Shown here one piece after another: positions 36,239-44,894 of a stretch of 64,000 bases of DNA. Each line of letters opens with the position of its first letter. Position 1 is the stretch's first letter. This DNA is from Bacteroidales bacterium (GTDB lineage Bacteria > Bacteroidota > Bacteroidia > Bacteroidales > P3): contig WRCN01000006.1 in the NCBI GenBank assembly GCA_009783885.1, forward strand, positions 1-64,000. The letters are read 5' to 3'. The notes under the pieces were generated by a model. The model did no database searches and was not told the origin of the DNA. It saw nothing but the letters and a program-made list of their open reading frames with translations. The translations under genes were made by a program, and so were the position numbers.

Positions 36239-37429
36239 TTATCCCCCAAAATAATCCTTAACCCTGTCAAAAAATCCCTTATTGTTTTTAGCGTTTTTCG
36301 GATTGGGCTTGAAATTCGGAGAATTGCGGAGTTTTTCCAACAGTTCTTTTTCTTCTTTGGTTAAGCTTTGCGGTGTCCAAATATTCACACAAACAATCAA
36401 ATCGCCGGTGCCGTATCCGCTCATTGAAGGCAAGCCTTTTCCGCGTAAGCGCAAGAGTTTGCCGGATTGTGTTCCGGCGTCAATTTTTAGGCGCACTTTG
36501 CCGTCAAGCGTAGGAACTTCAACCGATTCTCCCAAAGCTGCTTCGGTGATACTCACAAATTGATTGTAGTGCAAATTATTTTGAGCGCGTTCAAACAACG
36601 GATGTTCCAGTTCCTCAATCAATACGATCAAATCGCCGTTTACACCGCCGTGAACAGCCGCATTACCTTTGCCCGGAACTGTCAATTGCATGCCGTTTTC
36701 AACGCCTGCAGGAATGCGAATAGAAATAATTTCCTCGCCTTCAACCACACCATGACCGTTACATTTCTTACATTTTTGCATAATTGTGCGACCTTCGCCT
36801 TGACAAGTCGGACAAGCCGACGTTTGCTGCATTTGTCCGATAATAGTATTGGTAACGCGGGTTACATGACCCGAACCTTTACAGGTTTCGCAAGTTTTGT
36901 AAGCGTCTTTTGTCGCTGCGCCCGTTCCGCTGCATTCGCTGCAAGCAATTTTTTTGTGAACTTTGATTTTCTTCTCAACACCTTTGGCGATTTCTTCCAA
37001 AGTGAGTTTCACTCGCACACGCAAGTCTGTACCACGATTGACGCGTTTACGCTGTTGCCGCCCACCACTGCCAAATCCACTTGTAAAATTGTGAAAATGT
37101 CCGCCACCAAATTGTCCACCAAACGCGCTTCCAAAGATATCTCCGAAATGTGAAAAAATATCATTCATATCCATGCCCCCCGGCCCATAGCCGGAATTGG
37201 CGCCCATTCCGGCGTGACCAAATTGGTCATATTTCGCTTTTTTTTCGGGTGTCGAAAGCACGTCGTAAGCCTCTGCTGCTTCCTTGAATTTCTCTTCTGC
37301 CGCTTTATCATTGGGATTACGGTCGGGATGGTATTGTAATGCCAATTTCCGATAAGCCTTTTTCATCTCATCGGGAGTGGCGGTTTTGCTTACGCCTAAA
37401 ACTTCGTAATAATCTCGTTTGTTTGCCAT
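36239..37429 (-). CDS. dnaJ: chaperone DnaJ (Hsp40)
   Basis: This 396-residue co-chaperone has a J domain (1-70) with HPD in [11 protein letters not shown], a Gly/Phe-rich linker (about 75-135), and a zinc-binding domain with four CxxCxGxG motifs ([32 protein letters not shown]). C-terminal substrate-binding domains follow. It stimulates DnaK ATPase and delivers substrates. grpE lies immediately upstream on the same strand, separated by a family B repeat. dnaK is not in the window. Confidence 0.97.
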   Translation of the reverse strand: MANKRDYYEVLGVSKTATPDEMKKAYRKLALQYHPDRNPNDKAAEEKFKEAAEAYDVLSTPEKKAKYDQFGHAGMGANSGYGPGGMDMNDIFSHFGDIFGSAFGGQFGGGHFHNFTSGFGSGGRQQRKRVNRGTDLRVRVKLTLEEIAKGVEKKIKVHKKIACSECSGTGAATKDAYKTCETCKGSGHVTRVTNTIIGQMQQTSACPTCQGEGRTIMQKCKKCNGHGVVEGEEIISIRIPAGVENGMQLTVPGKGNAAVHGGVNGDLIVLIEELEHPLFERAQNNLHYNQFVSITEAALGESVEVPTLDGKVRLKIDAGTQSGKLLRLRGKGLPSMSGYGTGDLIVCVNIWTPQSLTKEEKELLEKLRNSPNFKPNPKNAKNNKGFFDRVKDYFGG

Positions 37430-37438
37430 TTTTTCTGT

Positions 37439-37495
37439 TGTTGGGGCAACCCTTTGCGGTTGCGCTTGTGGGGCGGAGGTAAACCCCGCCCCTAC
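37439..37495. repeat. family B repeat between dnaJ and grpE
   Basis: It contains GGGGCAACC-CTTTGC-GGTTGCGC and GGGGCGGAGGTAAACCCCGC with CCCTAC at its end. These are two GC-rich hairpins inside what is probably one operon. Confidence 0.7.
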
Positions 37496-37504
37496 GGTGT
37501 ATTT

Positions 37505-38050
37505 TTAATTTCCTACGATAACCTTTGCATGACGAATGACCTTATCGTACAGATAGTATCCACGTTGAATTTCTTCAATAATCAACCCTTTCTGTGTTTC
37601 GTCGTTGGTCGGTGTTTGAGCGATGGCGTCGTGAAGGTTTGCATCAAATGCAATACCTTTAGTGTCCATAACTTTCAACCCTTGCGCTTCAAGGGTTGTT
37701 TTTAATTTGCTATAAATTAACTCAATGCCTGATTTTGTAGATTCATCCAAAATAACCGGTAACGCACGATCAAAATCGTCCAAAATTGGTAAAAGTGACA
37801 AAATTACAGATTCCGAGGCTGATTTTATCAATTCCAAGCGTTCTTTTTGATTGCGTTTTCGGAAATTCTCGAAATCCGAATATAATCGCAAATACTTATC
37901 TTGCGCTTCTTTCAAGTCGGTGGCGAGTTGATCGAAAGGGTCTATTTTCTCAGACTGGTCAGCGAGTTCGGATGTCTCAGAAATTTCCGAATTATCGGAC
38001 GACAGTGTTTCGTCTTGCTCTGTTTGTAGGGTTTCGTTGAGTTCGCTCAT
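37505..38050 (-). CDS. grpE: nucleotide exchange factor GrpE
   Basis: With the start MSELNETLQT the protein has 181 residues. An acidic, Ser/Glu-rich N-terminal tail (1-50) precedes a long coiled-coil helix (about 55-100; DLKEAQDKYLRLYSDFENFR) and a C-terminal beta-wing domain ending in VIRHAKVIVGN. GrpE releases ADP from DnaK. The longer frame upstream reads through a low-complexity intergenic stretch and is rejected. It is followed by dnaJ. Confidence 0.93.
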   Translation of the reverse strand: MSELNETLQTEQDETLSSDNSEISETSELADQSEKIDPFDQLATDLKEAQDKYLRLYSDFENFRKRNQKERLELIKSASESVILSLLPILDDFDRALPVILDESTKSGIELIYSKLKTTLEAQGLKVMDTKGIAFDANLHDAIAQTPTNDETQKGLIIEEIQRGYYLYDKVIRHAKVIVGN

Positions 38051-38194
38051 TAGGATTCTATTTTTTGTAAAAATTAAGGCTGCAAAAACCTTGCCAAACC
38101 CCCAATAGTGCCATTTTGGCACAAAAAAATCACTATCTATACAAAAAATCACAAAAATTTTACAATTTTTTTTTTGCATTTCAATTTTTTTTTG

Positions 38195-38202
38195 TATCTT
38201 TG
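38195..38202 (+). promoter_or_regulatory. promoter of the Ig-domain lipoprotein gene
   Basis: TATCTTTG is the -7 element, with TTG at 38174-38176 upstream in a long T-run. The leader is about 75 bases, longer than most here. Confidence 0.65.
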
Positions 38203-38280
38203 CGAAATATTTAACCAAAAAACAAATCAATCTACAAATCAAAGTCCGATTTAAGGAGCGGACGTAAAACAAAAACAAAC

Positions 38281-39441
38281 ATGAAAAAATTGATGATTCT
38301 AATGATGTCTCTTGCGGTTGTTTTCACTGCATGTAAAGACGACGACAAGCCTAAAGGCGATGCTCCTGGAAATGCTGCAATTACAGGTCTTTCTGCTAAT
38401 GAATGTCCTGCCGATGAGGTTACGCTAACAGCTACTGCTGCTCACGCTACTTCATTTCAATGGAGAAAAAACGGTACAGTAATTGAGGGAGAAACACTTT
38501 CAACGCTTACTGTAACTGAAAGCGGTACTTACACTGCACGAGGAATTAATACACATGGCGAAGGTAACTGGAGTATTGGAAAAGAAGTGTTAATAGGTGT
38601 GTGTTCCGCTCCTTCAACACCAACGATTGAAGGTTTGAGTACAAACAATTGTCCTGCTACAACCGTAACTTTGACAGCTACTGTTGCGACAGCATTTCCT
38701 GCTCCTACGTTTGAGTGGAGAAAAGACGGTTCATTAATCTCTGGCCAAACTGCAGCGACTCTTGTCGTGAGTGCAACTGGAAGTTATACTGTAAGAGCAG
38801 TTAACGTGGTGGGTGAAAGTGATTGGAGTACGGCAAAAGCTGTAACTATTATAGTGTGTACAGGTCCTGCTATTGTTGGAAACTGGGAAATAACATCATG
38901 GGACTTCTTTGGAGTTTATGGTAGTCCTCCCGCAACAGTAGTTTGGGATTTGGAAATTGTTCAAGAGGGAAATCGATTTGTTTTCCAAGATGAGTGGATG
39001 CCTATATTTGTGCAAATGGATGAAGATGGTGATTTCTATGTAGAGGCTGGTAGTCAAGATAATCCTAACTTAGGTATAGATGGTGAAGGAAGACCTTTCT
39101 GGCAAACTCCGGGTGGTTATACAGATCACGGTGCTGCAGGTGCTTATTCAATGAATAACGGGTTTAGAATTTATTTGGAAATGTCGACTGATGGTCAATC
39201 ATGGGCATTGCCATATCAGTTGACGTTTAATGATGGAGCTTTAACCTTAATCATGGGATTAGGTGTAATGATCCTTGAAGGTGCTACAAGATATTGGGTG
39301 GAATTACAAGGTGAAATGAATTGTGTACTTGTAGGCAAAAAAGGTGCCGGCAAAACATTTATTCCAAATCCGAAAAATCAAAACTTGGATGGAAGCATGT
39401 TGCAATTTCATGAGCATAAGTCAGTTGGAACAAAAAAATAA
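38281..39441 (+). CDS. lipoprotein with two Ig-like repeats
   Basis: This 386-residue lipoprotein has a signal peptide and lipobox FTAC (Cys18) followed by an Asp/Lys tether (KDDDKPKGD). Two Ig-like repeats of about 80 residues follow (ITGLSANECPADEVTLTATA and IEGLSTNNCPATTVTLTATV, each with a W-R-K-N/D-G strand and a Y-T-x-R-x-x-N motif). The C-terminal half (about 200-370) is reminiscent of lipocalin-like domains (IVGNWEITSWDFFG). Acidic residues just after the Cys resemble Bacteroidota surface-export signals, so surface exposure is plausible. It is transcribed alone with a strong terminator. The function is unknown. Confidence 0.8.
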   Translation: MKKLMILMMSLAVVFTACKDDDKPKGDAPGNAAITGLSANECPADEVTLTATAAHATSFQWRKNGTVIEGETLSTLTVTESGTYTARGINTHGEGNWSIGKEVLIGVCSAPSTPTIEGLSTNNCPATTVTLTATVATAFPAPTFEWRKDGSLISGQTAATLVVSATGSYTVRAVNVVGESDWSTAKAVTIIVCTGPAIVGNWEITSWDFFGVYGSPPATVVWDLEIVQEGNRFVFQDEWMPIFVQMDEDGDFYVEAGSQDNPNLGIDGEGRPFWQTPGGYTDHGAAGAYSMNNGFRIYLEMSTDGQSWALPYQLTFNDGALTLIMGLGVMILEGATRYWVELQGEMNCVLVGKKGAGKTFIPNPKNQNLDGSMLQFHEHKSVGTKK

Positions 39442-39462
39442 GTTTGTTCTTTTATAAAAAAA

Positions 39463-39496
39463 ACGAGACCATTCCAAGAGAACGGTCTCGTTTTTT
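39463..39496 (+). terminator. rho-independent terminator of the lipoprotein gene
   Basis: The stem ACGAGACC with GGTCTCGT (extended by partial pairing) is followed by a T-run at 39491-39496. The A-run before it makes it partly bidirectional. Confidence 0.8.
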
Positions 39497-39498
39497 CG

Positions 39499-39506
39499 TA
39501 TTTTTG
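39499..39506 (+). promoter_or_regulatory. -7 element of the dus gene
   Basis: TATTTTTG lies 16 bases before the ATG at 39523, directly after the terminator T-run. Confidence 0.5.
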
Positions 39507-39522
39507 TACTTTAAACCAAATT

Positions 39523-40500
39523 ATGCACTTCAAAACTGATATCCTTCGTTCCGATTTTCCGTTATGGCTTTCGCCGATGGAAGATGTTACAAATCCACCG
39601 TTTCGCAGGATTTGCAAGCGGTTTGGCGCAGATGTATTGGTTACAGAATTTGTGCCGACGGATGCGATTATTCGCAATGTTAAGACCAGTTTACTAAAAT
39701 TCCAATTCTCGGAAAGCGAACGTCCGCTTGGTATTCAAATTTATGGACATTTGGAGGATGCGATGATTGAAGGTGCAAAACTTGCAGCGGAAGCCAAACC
39801 CGATTTTATTGATATCAATTGGGGTTGTCCGGTGAAAAAAATTGCCAATCGTGGTGCAGGTTCGGGAATTTTTAAAGATGTTCCGAAAATGATCCGGATT
39901 ACCGAAGGCATTGTGAAAGCCGTGAATTTGCCCGTTACCGTAAAAACACGCTTAGGCTGGGACGAATATTCAAAAGTCATTGTTGAAGTTGCCGAACGCT
40001 TGCAAGACACAGGTATTGTAGGCTTAAGCATTCACGGACGAACTCGCTGCCAACTTTATACCGGAGAAGCCGATTGGACGTTGATTGGCGAAGTAAAAAA
40101 CAACCCCCGCATGCACATTCCAATTTTCGGAAACGGTGATGTAAAAACGCCTGAACGAGCATTAGAAGTGAAAAATAAATATGGTGTAGACGGCATTTTA
40201 ATCGGTCGTGCCACCATTGGAAATCCTTGGATTTTCTCAGAAATCAAACATTTTTTTCAAACAGGCGAATATCTTCCGCCACCTACGATTGATGAACGTG
40301 TAGATGTTTGTCGCGAACATCTTTTAGCGTGCATCGAATGGAAAGGGCAAAGCAAAGCCATTGGCGAAATGCGAAAGCATTACAGTACGTATTTCAGAGC
40401 CATTCCACATTTCAAACCTTTGCGGATTGAACTGTTGCAAGCCAAAGAATTGGATCATATTTTGGAACTTTTTGAAAAAATCCGAATGTTTAAGTCTTGA
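39523..40500 (+). CDS. dusB: tRNA-dihydrouridine synthase
   Basis: This 325-residue flavoenzyme reduces uridine to dihydrouridine in tRNA. The FMN-binding TIM barrel starts LWLSPMEDVTNPPFRRICK. The catalytic Cys is in DINWGCPVKKI, and further family blocks are VKTRLGW, SIHGRTRCQLY and GNGDVKTPERA. It is most like the DusB class; other Dus classes cannot be excluded without comparison. The gene ends before a cluster of repeats and a bidirectional terminator facing mfd. Confidence 0.93.
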   Translation: MHFKTDILRSDFPLWLSPMEDVTNPPFRRICKRFGADVLVTEFVPTDAIIRNVKTSLLKFQFSESERPLGIQIYGHLEDAMIEGAKLAAEAKPDFIDINWGCPVKKIANRGAGSGIFKDVPKMIRITEGIVKAVNLPVTVKTRLGWDEYSKVIVEVAERLQDTGIVGLSIHGRTRCQLYTGEADWTLIGEVKNNPRMHIPIFGNGDVKTPERALEVKNKYGVDGILIGRATIGNPWIFSEIKHFFQTGEYLPPPTIDERVDVCREHLLACIEWKGQSKAIGEMRKHYSTYFRAIPHFKPLRIELLQAKELDHILELFEKIRMFKS

Positions 40501-40510
40501 TTTTTCTTTG

Positions 40511-40563
40511 TAGCAAGGGGATTCCTCGACTTCGCGCACTTCGTGTGCTTCGCTCGGAATGAC
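40511..40563. repeat. family A palindromic repeat after dus
   Basis: TAGCAAGGGGATTCCTCGAC at one end and CGCTCGGAATGAC at the other, with an extra TTCGCGCACTTCGTGTGC insert in the loop. Confidence 0.75.
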
Positions 40564-40584
40564 GAAGCATGACGTGAACGGAAG

Positions 40585-40615
40585 AAAAATGGAGCGGCAA
40601 AGCCGCTCCATTTTT
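40585..40615. terminator. bidirectional terminator between dus and mfd
   Basis: A 14-bp perfect stem (AAAAATGGAGCGGC and complement) has an AAA loop and T-runs in both directions. It serves both converging genes. Confidence 0.85.
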
Positions 40616-40637
40616 CCCTTCTATAACTAATAACGTT

Positions 40638-40680
40638 GTCATCCCGAGCGAAGTCGAGGGATCTCCTTGCTATGAATGAC
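40638..40680. repeat. family A palindromic repeat covering the mfd stop
   Basis: GTCATCCCGAGCGAAGTCGA at the left end and GCTATGAATGAC at the right. On the minus strand it starts GTCATTCATAGCAAGG and supplies the last codons and the TAG stop of mfd. Confidence 0.8.
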
Positions 40681-43600
40681 AGACTAAAATCTCCTCAAGC
40701 AAAACACAAACATCCGAAACACGTTTGATATTCGGAAACGAAATCGTCAATTTTTCATTGATTTCTTTAAATTCACAATCTTTCGGATGGTTTTTTACAA
40801 ATTCCAAAACTTTTTCAAATGTCGGTGATTGGTAGAATGTAGAATTTTTATCGGTGATAAATGTCCCAACAAATTTTTGACGTTTCAAAACGGCTTTTTC
40901 CAAACCGATTTGTTTGGCAAGGCGACGCATTTTTATGGTTTCGAGTAATTCCTCCGTCTGTGGTGGAAGTTTTCCGAAACGGTCTTGCAATTGTTGTCTG
41001 AATTTGGCGATTTCGTCGTCGGTTTCCAAAGCGTTTAATTGCTTGTAAAGACTGAGCCTTTCGGCAACGCTGTTCACGTAAGTGTCGGGTAAAAGTAATT
41101 CTAAATCGGTTTCTATTGTGCAATCTTTTGAGGCTAAAACTTCCGGTTTTTCATCCGTTTGATAGAGGTCTTTGAATTCGGTTTCTTTCAGTTCTTGAAT
41201 GGCTTCATCCAAAATTTTGTGATAGGTGTCGAAACCGATATCACTAATAAAACCGCTTTGTTCAGCGCCCAATACATTACCCGCTCCGCGAATATCCAAG
41301 TCGCGCATAGCGATATTAAATCCGCTTCCGATTTCGGAAAATTCCTCAATCGCACGCAAGCGTTTTTTCGCTTCATCGCTGAGCATATAAGACGGTGGTG
41401 AAATCAAATAACAAAACGATTTTTTGTTCGAACGTCCGACTCTGCCGCGCAATTGGTGCAATTCGCTCAAACCGTAGGCCTGCGCTTCGTTGATGATAAT
41501 GGTGTTTGCATTTGGAATATCCAAGCCATTTTCAACGATTTTTGTCGCAACTAAAATATCCAATTCGCCGTCGATAAATTTCATCATCACATCTTCAAGT
41601 TTGTTACCGTCCATTTGTCCGTGACCTACGCCAATGCGAGCATCAGGAACTAAGCGCTGCACCAACCCTGCAATATCCATAATGTTTTGTACGCGACTGT
41701 GTACGAAAAAAACTTGTCCTCCACGACTCAATTCTCGAACAATCGCATCGCGAATAATTTCCTCGTCAAAGACATGAATTTCGGTGTGAACGGGAAAGCG
41801 ATTCGGCGGTGGGGTGCTGATAATTGACATATCTCTTGCCCCCATTAAAGAGAACTGAAGTGTGCGTGGAATAGGTGTTGCAGAAAGCGCAAGCGTGTCT
41901 ACATTAACTTTCATCGCTTTCAACTTTTCTTTCATCGCCACGCCGAATTTTTGTTCCTCATCAATAATCAACAAACCCAAATCTTTAAATTCCACGTCTT
42001 TTCCCGTGAGGCGATGCGTGCCGATTAGAATATCGACTTGCCCGCTTTTCAGGTCTTTCAGAATGCGCGTTTTTTCTTTGGTTGAACGAAATCGTGAAAT
42101 ATATTCGACTTTGCACGGCATGTTTTTCAGACGTTCGGTAAATGTTTTGAAATGTTGAAATGCCAAAATCGTTGTTGGTACGAGAACAGCCACCTGCTTA
42201 CCATCTGCAACAGCCTTAAATGCCGAACGAATAGCAACTTCTGTTTTTCCAAAACCCACATCACCACAAATCAAACGATCCGTTGGTGAAATGGATTCCA
42301 TGTCGTTTTTTACGTCTTGCGTAGCTTTGAGTTGATCGGGAGTGTCTTCGTAAAAAAATGAGGCTTCTAATTCGTTTTGCAAAAACGAATCTTCGCTGAA
42401 AGCAAAGCCCTTTGAGTTTTTTCGCTGTGCGTAGAGTTTGATTAAATCTTTGGCGATATCTTTGACGCGTTGTTTCGCTTTGTGTTTTAGAGCACTCCAC
42501 GTGCTTGAACCCAACCGCGTCAACGTTGGTTCTGTACCTTCTTTTCCGCTGTATCGCGAAATTTTATGCAAGGCGTGAATACTGATAAATAACACGTCAT
42601 TATCCTTATAAACCAAGCGAATAGTTTCTTGCTGATGTCCTCCTATTTCCGTTTTTTCAAGTCCTCCGAAACGTCCGATGCCGTGATCAATGTGTGTAAC
42701 ATAATCACCGGGTTTCAGGTCGTACAGCTCTTTGAGCGTAATGGTTTCTTTGTTTTGAATTTGGCGATGTGTTGTAAAACGGTGATAACGTTCGAAAATT
42801 TGATGATCGGTGAAACACGCAATTTTTTGCTGATGATCAATAAAGCCCTCGTGAATAGAGAGTTTTAGAGAAATGAAACGCACTTGTCGATCGGCACTTC
42901 CCATTTCGAAAAACACACGTTCCAAACGCTGAATCTGTTTAGGATTATCAGATAAAATCAAATTGGTATAGCCATTATCGGACTGGTCTAATAAGGTATT
43001 GACCAACAACTCGAATTGCTTGTTGAATGCAGGTTGTGGATGAAAATCAAAGGTAATCGTTTGGTCGTGATTGAAATAATTGGTTAGGCCAAATTCAACG
43101 ATAGAAAACGATTTTATATCACGCAAGAATTCCTCGCCCGAACAATATAATTCTTGTGGTTTTGCTCTTACCACAAGCGTTTCCAAAGATTCATAAACTA
43201 TTATTGCTTTGTCTAAAGAACGATTTAAAACGGCCTTGCAAGATTCTACATCATCTATCCAAATTGCTGTATCCTTTGGAAAATGGGAGAAAATAGATGT
43301 TCGTTCGGTGATACTTTCTTGTGTTTGAATGTTTGGTAGAATCGTAATTTTTTCGTAACGCTGTTTGGATAGTTGAGAAACTGCGTCAAAACTGCGAATA
43401 GACTCAATTTCATCGCCAAAAAATTCCAAGCGGTACGGATCGTCACTTGCAAACGAAAACACATCTAAAATTCCGCCACGAACGGCGTATTGCCCAGGCT
43501 TAAGCACAAAATCCACCCGTTCGAAGTTGTAGTTCATCAACAAATCAATCACGAAATCCATCGAAACGGCTTCTTTTGCTTGCAATTTAATCGTATTTTG

Positions 43601-44044
43601 TCGCAAAACAGTCTGCGTGATCACTTTTTCCGAGAGGGCTTCGGGATAGGTTATGACAATCGTTTTTCTATCGTTGGTTTCCAACCGATGTAACACCTCT
43701 GCACGTTGCAAAACATTAGCATTATCAACTAGCTCCGCATCATATGGACGTTTCGCGGAAGCGGGAAAAAATAACACATTTTTATGTTCAAAATCCAACT
43801 GATATTCGTCTAACAATTTTTCCAAATCGTTGTGAAAATACGCTGCCTGTTCTTTGTCTTGCAAAACAAATAAATGATAAAAATAGGCTTCTGAAATCAC
43901 AGCTGCTGCAACTACCGCCCGAGATGAACCTGAAAACCCTGAAAGTCCTATTTTAAAAGGATTTTTACGGCTTTGCAAAACTTCAACAAGCGTCTGCAAA
44001 TTCGGCAATTTTTGGTAGATTTGGATTAAGTCGGAAGGGATCAT
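40670..44044 (-). CDS. mfd: transcription-repair coupling factor Mfd
   Basis: The protein has 1124 residues from MIPSDLIQIY. The order is a UvrB-like N-terminal region (1-430), an RNA-polymerase-interacting CarD-like domain (about 440-510; LKPGDYVTHIDHGIGRFGG), then a RecG-type translocase with Walker A GDVGFGKTEVAI, DEEQKFGV, SATPIPRTLQ and LRGRVGRSNKK, and the C-terminal TRCF domain. Mfd removes stalled RNA polymerase and recruits UvrA. The stop and last two or three codons fall inside a family A repeat, so the natural C-terminus may have been slightly altered. A -7 element lies 16 bases before the start. Confidence 0.96.
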   Translation of the reverse strand: MIPSDLIQIYQKLPNLQTLVEVLQSRKNPFKIGLSGFSGSSRAVVAAAVISEAYFYHLFVLQDKEQAAYFHNDLEKLLDEYQLDFEHKNVLFFPASAKRPYDAELVDNANVLQRAEVLHRLETNDRKTIVITYPEALSEKVITQTVLRQNTIKLQAKEAVSMDFVIDLLMNYNFERVDFVLKPGQYAVRGGILDVFSFASDDPYRLEFFGDEIESIRSFDAVSQLSKQRYEKITILPNIQTQESITERTSIFSHFPKDTAIWIDDVESCKAVLNRSLDKAIIVYESLETLVVRAKPQELYCSGEEFLRDIKSFSIVEFGLTNYFNHDQTITFDFHPQPAFNKQFELLVNTLLDQSDNGYTNLILSDNPKQIQRLERVFFEMGSADRQVRFISLKLSIHEGFIDHQQKIACFTDHQIFERYHRFTTHRQIQNKETITLKELYDLKPGDYVTHIDHGIGRFGGLEKTEIGGHQQETIRLVYKDNDVLFISIHALHKISRYSGKEGTEPTLTRLGSSTWSALKHKAKQRVKDIAKDLIKLYAQRKNSKGFAFSEDSFLQNELEASFFYEDTPDQLKATQDVKNDMESISPTDRLICGDVGFGKTEVAIRSAFKAVADGKQVAVLVPTTILAFQHFKTFTERLKNMPCKVEYISRFRSTKEKTRILKDLKSGQVDILIGTHRLTGKDVEFKDLGLLIIDEEQKFGVAMKEKLKAMKVNVDTLALSATPIPRTLQFSLMGARDMSIISTPPPNRFPVHTEIHVFDEEIIRDAIVRELSRGGQVFFVHSRVQNIMDIAGLVQRLVPDARIGVGHGQMDGNKLEDVMMKFIDGELDILVATKIVENGLDIPNANTIIINEAQAYGLSELHQLRGRVGRSNKKSFCYLISPPSYMLSDEAKKRLRAIEEFSEIGSGFNIAMRDLDIRGAGNVLGAEQSGFISDIGFDTYHKILDEAIQELKETEFKDLYQTDEKPEVLASKDCTIETDLELLLPDTYVNSVAERLSLYKQLNALETDDEIAKFRQQLQDRFGKLPPQTEELLETIKMRRLAKQIGLEKAVLKRQKFVGTFITDKNSTFYQSPTFEKVLEFVKNHPKDCEFKEINEKLTISFPNIKRVSDVCVLLEEILVCHS

Positions 44045-44060
44045 AATAAAAATTAGAGTG

Positions 44061-44068
44061 CAAAGATA
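44061..44068 (-). promoter_or_regulatory. -7 element of mfd
   Basis: TATCTTTG on the minus strand lies 16 bases before the mfd ATG at 44044. Confidence 0.6.
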
Positions 44069-44131
44069 CAAAAAAAACGACGATGTTGAAACAATTCATA
44101 CTTTTAAGTTTTTTATTTGATTTTTTTGTTG

Positions 44132-44139
44132 TAATTTTG
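44132..44139 (+). promoter_or_regulatory. possible -7 element of the DUF3109 gene
   Basis: TAATTTTG lies 22 bases before the ATG at 44162. The -33 element is unclear. Confidence 0.4.
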
Positions 44140-44161
44140 TAAAAAAAATAATGCTTGAACC

Positions 44162-44740
44162 ATGATCGCCATCGAAAACACCCTAATCTCCGACGATATT
44201 TTTACCGAATATTTCTGTTGTAGCCTTGATGCTTGCAAAGGATCTTGCTGTGTGGAAGGCGATGCCGGTGCGCCTTTGGATGAAAAAGAAATTTATTATT
44301 TAGGAGAGCATATTGACCTCATCAAACCTTATCTCACAGAAAAAGGTCGCGAAGTGATTGAAAACATCGGGGTTTTCGAAATTGCGGTGGATAACACAGC
44401 CGTTACACCGCTTGTAAATCGTGGCGAATGCGCTTTCATTACGTTCGATGATAGTGGAATTGCCAAATGTGCTATCGAAAAAGCCTTTGAAGACAGCAAA
44501 ATTTCATATCAAAAACCGATATCCTGCCATCTTTATCCAATCCGTATTTCTAAGGTGGGTGATGCCGATGCTTTGAACTACGATCGCTGGACAATTTGTC
44601 GTGATGCCTGCATCGAGGGACGCGAAAAAGCCCTCAAAATTTTTCAATTTCTCAAAAAGCCTCTTATTCGAAAATATGGCGCGGATTGGTACAAACAAGT
44701 TGTTTTTTCTGATAATGAACTTTTTGCGAAAAAAAGCTAG
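44162..44740 (+). CDS. DUF3109 family Cys-rich protein
   Basis: This 192-residue soluble protein has Cys clusters typical of DUF3109 and of YkgJ-like metal-binding proteins: FCCSLDACKGSCCVEGDAGA (about 19-38), then RGECAFI, AKCAIEKAF, SCHLYPIRI and ICRDACIEG. The eight or more conserved Cys residues suggest an Fe-S cluster or zinc site. No biochemical function is established for the family. It appears to be a single-gene unit. Confidence 0.85.
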   Translation: MIAIENTLISDDIFTEYFCCSLDACKGSCCVEGDAGAPLDEKEIYYLGEHIDLIKPYLTEKGREVIENIGVFEIAVDNTAVTPLVNRGECAFITFDDSGIAKCAIEKAFEDSKISYQKPISCHLYPIRISKVGDADALNYDRWTICRDACIEGREKALKIFQFLKKPLIRKYGADWYKQVVFSDNELFAKKS

Positions 44741-44759
44741 GTAGTTTCATTTTTTTTCG

Positions 44760-44767
44760 TATCTTTG
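44760..44767 (+). promoter_or_regulatory. -7 element of the carboxyltransferase operon
   Basis: TATCTTTG lies about 127 bases before the gene start at 44895. The long leader contains an AAAGTGAAAAGT repeat. Confidence 0.55.
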
Positions 44768-44773
44768 CATTGA

Positions 44774-44870
44774 AAAAGTAAAAAAGTGAAAAGTAAAAAA
44801 GTGAAAAGTGGTTTCGTAAATCGTGAAAACATTCCATACTTTTATACTTTTACACTTTCAAACTACATAG
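44774..44870. repeat. AAAGTGAAAAGT / ACTTTTACACTTT inverted repeat
   Basis: Tandem AAAAAGTGAAAAGT units on the left and ACTTTTATACTTTTACACTT on the right form an AT-rich inverted repeat in the leader of the carboxyltransferase gene. Confidence 0.55.
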
Positions 44871-44894
44871 ACAACAAACCCAACACGACACTAA

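Noticed and set aside
36560..37153. 197-codon plus-strand ORF opposite dnaJ
   Set aside because: It is a shadow of dnaJ, whose zinc-finger motifs are clear; the shadow has no family features or promoter.
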